This document shows, in pieces, positions 60,519 to 64,000 of a stretch of 64,000 bases of DNA; position 1 is the first letter of the stretch; every line of letters begins with the position of its first letter. The DNA comes from an uncultured Pedobacter sp. GTDB lineage: Bacteria; Bacteroidota; Bacteroidia; Sphingobacteriales; Sphingobacteriaceae. Both the position numbers and the translations under genes were made by a program. Under the pieces are notes generated by a model. That model worked only from the letters and a program-made list of their open reading frames with translations, was not told where the DNA came from and searched no databases. The stretch spans positions 19,032 through 83,031 of the forward strand of contig NZ_CAMLIG010000019.1 of NCBI RefSeq assembly GCF_946480185.1. Reading direction: 5' to 3'.

Positions 60519-61313
60519 ATGAAGAAAGTACACCTTATACTTTGCGCAATAGTAGCTTTAGCTTTAAATGCTTGCGAAAAAGTAATTGATATAAATTTAA
60601 AGAACGCAAAACCTGTAATTGTAATTGAAGCTAACGTAAACGACGAATATATGCCTCAGGTTATAAAAGTGACACAAACTAAACCTTTTACAGAAGACAA
60701 TAGTTTGAGCGTGGTTAGTGATGCCGTTATTACCTTAAAAGATTTAACAGAAAATAAAACTTACCATGTTGGAACTGCGGATGCTGAGGGGAATTATTTT
60801 TCTGAGCGTTTTAGAGGTAAGCCGGGCAATACTTATCAAATAAGTGTAAAATCAGACGATGTTACTTACACTGCAAAATCAACAATGCCAAAAAAAGTGA
60901 TATTAGATTCATTGTCAGTTACAGAGATATCGTTTTTCGGGAAGTCACAAAAATATGTTAAGGTAAATTATGCCGATACCTACGACGTACCCAACCAATA
61001 CAGGTACATCTTAACCGTAAACAATAAACTGGTTGAGGGCTATTTTGTAGATTCCGACAGATTTAACGATGGCAAATATGTTAGCAATACATTGTTTAAC
61101 AGTAAACCCGAGCTTAAATCTGGCGATGAGATCAAGCTTGAATTTCAGTGTATTGATATGAATGTTTATCGATATTTCTTTGCCATCTCTCAAATTTCAG
61201 GAAACGGTGGGCCGCCAACGGCACCTTCAAATCCAGACTCTAATTTTGATAACGGGGCTTTAGGTTATTTTAATGCGCACACTACCGAAACTAAAACAGC
61301 TATTATTAAGTAG
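60519..61313 (+). CDS. DUF4249-domain lipoprotein, receptor partner
   Basis: 264 residues with a lipobox A-L-A-L-N-A-C-E followed by the family N-terminus I-D-I-N-L-K-N-A-K-P-V-I-V-I-E-A. DUF4249 proteins in Bacteroidota are regularly encoded after TonB receptors, as here, and are thought to be surface lipoproteins of the uptake complex. The substrate is unknown. The C-terminus G-A-L-G-Y-F is typical of the family. Confidence 0.88.
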   Translation: MKKVHLILCAIVALALNACEKVIDINLKNAKPVIVIEANVNDEYMPQVIKVTQTKPFTEDNSLSVVSDAVITLKDLTENKTYHVGTADAEGNYFSERFRGKPGNTYQISVKSDDVTYTAKSTMPKKVILDSLSVTEISFFGKSQKYVKVNYADTYDVPNQYRYILTVNNKLVEGYFVDSDRFNDGKYVSNTLFNSKPELKSGDEIKLEFQCIDMNVYRYFFAISQISGNGGPPTAPSNPDSNFDNGALGYFNAHTTETKTAIIK

Positions 61314-61394
61314 TTTTTAGATTTTATAAAGTGGCAAAAAGCAAATCTCAAATTAAATTAGAAACACTATAAATTACTTAACTTTCATTAATTT

Positions 61395-61426
61395 TTGAAA
61401 TTAATAAGTGTTTATGGCTATGTTTG
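61395..61426 (+). promoter_or_regulatory. Promoter for cydAB
   Basis: TTTTTG ending at 61397, 21-base spacer, TATGTTTG (61419-61426): a -33/-7 pair with slightly long spacing. Leader of about 17 nt. Confidence 0.55.
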
Positions 61427-61448
61427 GATATTTTCAATTTGACAACAA

Positions 61449-62771
61449 ATGGATGATTTTTTAGCCGCCAGATCTCAAATGGCTCTTTCCCTGGGCTTTC
61501 ACATTATATTTTCGTGTATTGGGATGGTAATGCCGTTTTTTATGGCAGTATCACATTATTTGTACTTGAAAACCAATAACATCACCTATAAAAACATTAC
61601 AAAAGCTTGGACTAAAGGAGTTGCTATATTTTTTGCAACCGGCGCCGTATCCGGTACGGTATTGTCTTTTGAACTCGGCTTATTATGGCCCAAATTTATG
61701 GAGCATGCCGGTCCAATTTTCGGAATGCCTTTTTCTTTAGAAGGAACTGCCTTTTTTATCGAAGCCATTGCACTAGGTTTCTTTCTTTACGGATGGGACA
61801 GATTTAACAAATGGTTTCATTGGTTTACAGGCGTTGTAGTTGGCATAAGCGGTTTATTATCAGGAATTTTAGTAGTTGCAGCAAATGCCTGGATGAACAG
61901 CCCATCGGGTTTTGATTATATAGACGGCAAATATTTGAATATAGACCCGATAGCAGCGATGTTTAACGATGCTTGGTTTTCGCAAGCCCTGCACATGTGT
62001 ATTGCCGCTTTTGCCGCAACCGGATTTGCCGTAGCCGGCGTTCACGCTCTCATGATTTTAAAAAAACAAAGTGTTGATTTTCATACAAAATCTTTTAAAA
62101 TCGCAGCTATTTTCGCAACAATTGCAGCAGTTCTACAACCGCTTAGCGGAGACATTTCAGCAAAATTTGTTGCAAAAAACCAACCTGCAAAACTGGCCGC
62201 TATGGAAGCCCATTTCCATACAGAAAAAAGCGCACCCTTAATTATTGGCGGTATCCCGGATACAGAAAAACAGGAAGTTAATTATGCCATTAAAATTCCG
62301 GGAGCGCTAAGTTTTATGGTTCACGGCGATTTCAATACAGAAGTTATCGGACTAGATCAAATCCCGAAAGAAAACCAACCACCGGTTGCAGTTACGCATT
62401 ATGCTTTTCAAATTATGGTTGGAATTGGGATGCTGTTAATGGCTATTAGTTTTGCCTATTTTATTGCTTTATGGAAAAAAAGAAATTGGCTTGATCAAAA
62501 ATGGCTACTGAAACTTTTTGTTTGTGCAACGCCATTAGGTTTTATAGCGGTTGAAGCCGGCTGGACAGTTACCGAAGTTGGCCGACAGCCTTGGATTATT
62601 AAAAATGTTATGCGTACAGCCGATGCTGTTACCCCAATGCCGGGCATCATTTACTCTTTTTACATATTTACCGCCGTTTATATTTCCCTATCTATTATTG
62701 TGGTGTTTATGTTGTACCGCCAAATTAAAATGGTTCCTAAACTTTACGATTCACCAAATATAGCCGACTAA
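61449..62771 (+). CDS. cydA: Cytochrome bd oxidase subunit I
   Basis: 440 residues, about nine membrane helices. It has the haem b595 histidine near the N-terminus in S-L-G-F-H-I-I-F (His18), and G-W-T-V-T-E-V-G-R-Q-P-W. The Q-loop is short, unlike the long-loop E. coli CydA (522 residues). It oxidises quinol and reduces oxygen to water; with mqnA, mqnC and mqnE in this window the donor is expected to be menaquinol. It is followed by cydB after 5 bases. Confidence 0.95.
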   Translation: MDDFLAARSQMALSLGFHIIFSCIGMVMPFFMAVSHYLYLKTNNITYKNITKAWTKGVAIFFATGAVSGTVLSFELGLLWPKFMEHAGPIFGMPFSLEGTAFFIEAIALGFFLYGWDRFNKWFHWFTGVVVGISGLLSGILVVAANAWMNSPSGFDYIDGKYLNIDPIAAMFNDAWFSQALHMCIAAFAATGFAVAGVHALMILKKQSVDFHTKSFKIAAIFATIAAVLQPLSGDISAKFVAKNQPAKLAAMEAHFHTEKSAPLIIGGIPDTEKQEVNYAIKIPGALSFMVHGDFNTEVIGLDQIPKENQPPVAVTHYAFQIMVGIGMLLMAISFAYFIALWKKRNWLDQKWLLKLFVCATPLGFIAVEAGWTVTEVGRQPWIIKNVMRTADAVTPMPGIIYSFYIFTAVYISLSIIVVFMLYRQIKMVPKLYDSPNIAD

Positions 62772-62776
62772 AAGCC

Positions 62777-63790
62777 ATGATATACGTTGTTATTATATTT
62801 CTTTGGACAGCAATTTTACTTTACCTCATTTTAGGCGGAGCAGATTTTGGCGCTGGTATTTTAGAGCTTTTCACCTCAGATAATAATAAAAACAAAACGC
62901 GTAAAACCATGTATAGGGCAATTGGTCCAATTTGGGAGGCCAACCACATGTGGTTAATTATTGCTGTTGTGATACTATTTGTAGGTTTCCCTAAAATATA
63001 CACTACCATGTCCACTTACATGCATATTCCGTTGGTTTTAATGCTTTTAGGAATTATTGCCAGAGGAACAGCATTTACTTTTAGACATTACGATGCGGTA
63101 AAGGACGAAATGCAACAGGTTTATAATAAAATTTTTGTTTATTCCAGCTTTATTACCCCATTATTTTTAGGAATTATTGCCGGTAGCACCGTAACCGAGA
63201 AAATAAATCCCACGGCAACTAATTTTTTAGATGCCTATATTTTTAGCTGGGTAAATGGTTTTTCTTTCACTGTTGGCTTGTTTACCGTTGCAATTTGCGG
63301 TTTTTTGGCGGCAGTTTTTATTATCGGGCAAACGCCTGAAGCTTCAGAAAAACAAAGATTTATCAAAAAGGCAAAGTGGTTTAACGTTTTGGCTGTCATT
63401 TGCGGAGGTTTAGTTTTTATCGCATCATTAATTGAAAAGATACCTTTAGCCACTTGGGTTTTTGATAATTGGCCCGGAATAATTGCTTTTACATTGGCTA
63501 CTATTTCTGTAGTAATTCTTTGGCTTATTTGGAATACAGAACATACCAATACCATGCGTTTTTTAGCAGGATTTCAGGTCACCATGATTTTGTTTATTAC
63601 CACTTGGAAACATTATCCGAATATCATCCTATTAAAAGGCGGTACCACACTTTCTTTATTAGAAGAACAGGGAAATCAAAAAACCATTGAAGCTTTAGGT
63701 TGGGCTTTATTAATTGGCAGCGTGTTTATTTTACCAACGCTAATTTATCTAATCTATAGTTTTCAGGTAAAGCAACCGAAGAGCGCATAA
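62777..63790 (+). CDS. cydB: Cytochrome bd oxidase subunit II
   Basis: 337 residues with about eight membrane helices and the family N-terminus L-Y-L-I-L-G-G-A-D-F-G-A-G-I-L-E, then P-I-W-E-A-N-H-M-W-L-I. It forms the heterodimer with CydA. No small cydX-like frame was seen in the 210 bases after it. Confidence 0.95.
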   Translation: MIYVVIIFLWTAILLYLILGGADFGAGILELFTSDNNKNKTRKTMYRAIGPIWEANHMWLIIAVVILFVGFPKIYTTMSTYMHIPLVLMLLGIIARGTAFTFRHYDAVKDEMQQVYNKIFVYSSFITPLFLGIIAGSTVTEKINPTATNFLDAYIFSWVNGFSFTVGLFTVAICGFLAAVFIIGQTPEASEKQRFIKKAKWFNVLAVICGGLVFIASLIEKIPLATWVFDNWPGIIAFTLATISVVILWLIWNTEHTNTMRFLAGFQVTMILFITTWKHYPNIILLKGGTTLSLLEEQGNQKTIEALGWALLIGSVFILPTLIYLIYSFQVKQPKSA

Positions 63791-64000
63791 AAAAGAGTAA
63801 AGATCGCTTCTGGCATAGATTTAAGAAAAAAGACCGCTTCGCTGAAAGAAAAAAGACTGATTTTCTGTGGTGAAAAGAATTTTTATACTTCTCACTTTTA
63901 ACTTAGAAGCTGTCTAAAAATTATATTGCAATTTCTTTTATAGGTTTCTTTTTGAGGGAAAATAGCGCCCATCACGTCATGTTGATCCGCCAACTGGCGG
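63791..64000. other. Intergenic end of window with start of a repeat
   Basis: No gene seen. Two AAAAAGACCGCTTC-like direct repeats lie near 63805-63850. The last 30 bases read like a GTCATGTTGATC... repeat and end in the palindrome CCGCCAACTGGCGG (63987-64000), which is cut by the window edge. Confidence 0.5.

Noticed and set aside
1..64000. CRISPR array, rRNA or tRNA genes
   Set aside because: No regularly spaced identical repeats and no rRNA or tRNA sequence recognised in any intergenic gap.

Overview
The window looks like a chromosomal segment of a low-GC Bacteroidota bacterium, most likely a Sphingobacteriaceae member close to Pedobacter. This rests on several things seen together: TonB-dependent receptors with carboxypeptidase-like N-terminal domains, a receptor/DUF4249 pair, the Bacteroidota-restricted families DUF5606, DUF4905, DUF4290 and DUF6266, the futalosine menaquinone route, and many copies of the Bacteroidota -7 promoter box TAnnTTTG just upstream of genes. 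Genus-level placement is inference. No rRNA, tRNA, CRISPR array or complete insertion sequence was seen.

Layout. 0-8 kb: the 3' part of a topoisomerase III gene, a hybrid histidine kinase, a FUSC-type membrane protein, a short DEAD-box helicase followed by a PAP2 phosphatase, and a cold-shock-domain protein behind a long leader. 8-12 kb: a minus-strand operon mqnE - histidine phosphatase - mqnA, then a Cys/Met PLP enzyme. 12-16 kb: polyphosphate metabolism (ppk1 and a Ppx/GppA phosphatase) with a lysine-rich histone-like protein upstream. 16-25 kb: YajQ, a GH28 glycosidase, an operon of HDAC-like deacetylase, nucleoid-associated protein and an uncharacterised conserved protein, a TspO-like membrane protein, a membrane-anchored MutS-like ATPase and an OmpA-like lipoprotein. 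25-33 kb: a single-domain response regulator, rlmH, mqnC, scpB, a tiny acidic protein, a GNAT protein, DUF5606, a cyclophilin, a periplasmic protein usually mislabelled asparagine synthetase B, and TruC-like pseudouridine synthase. 33-43 kb: an outer-membrane barrel with a secreted partner, Dps, NfeD, DUF4905, a LysM protein, uridine kinase, DUF4290 and MurA. 43.5-49.4 kb: a tight operon DUF547 lipoprotein - FAD oxidoreductase - membrane 4Fe-4S protein - two GT2 glycosyltransferases.

From about 49.4 to 57.4 kb the character changes. Gene density drops, intergenic gaps of 300-500 bases appear, and they are filled with structured repeats. Two copies of a ~175-bp element with imperfect terminal inverted repeats and two internal hairpins lie in the same orientation about 6.5 kb apart. 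Between them is a small accessory island: a lipoprotein, a two-gene HipA-like kinase/DUF3037 module, a MORN-repeat secreted protein, an M48 peptidase with a membrane partner and a secreted protein of unknown function. After the island come DUF2911, a TonB receptor/DUF4249 pair and cydAB.

How genes work together. mqnA, mqnE and mqnC make menaquinone, which the cytochrome bd oxidase (cydAB) at the right end would oxidise. ppk1 and ppx make and degrade polyphosphate. The HDAC/NdpA pair and the lysine-rich protein suggest nucleoid proteins. The best candidates for undescribed biology are the HipA-like/DUF3037 module inside the repeat-flanked island, the redox/glycosyltransferase operon, and the repeat elements themselves.
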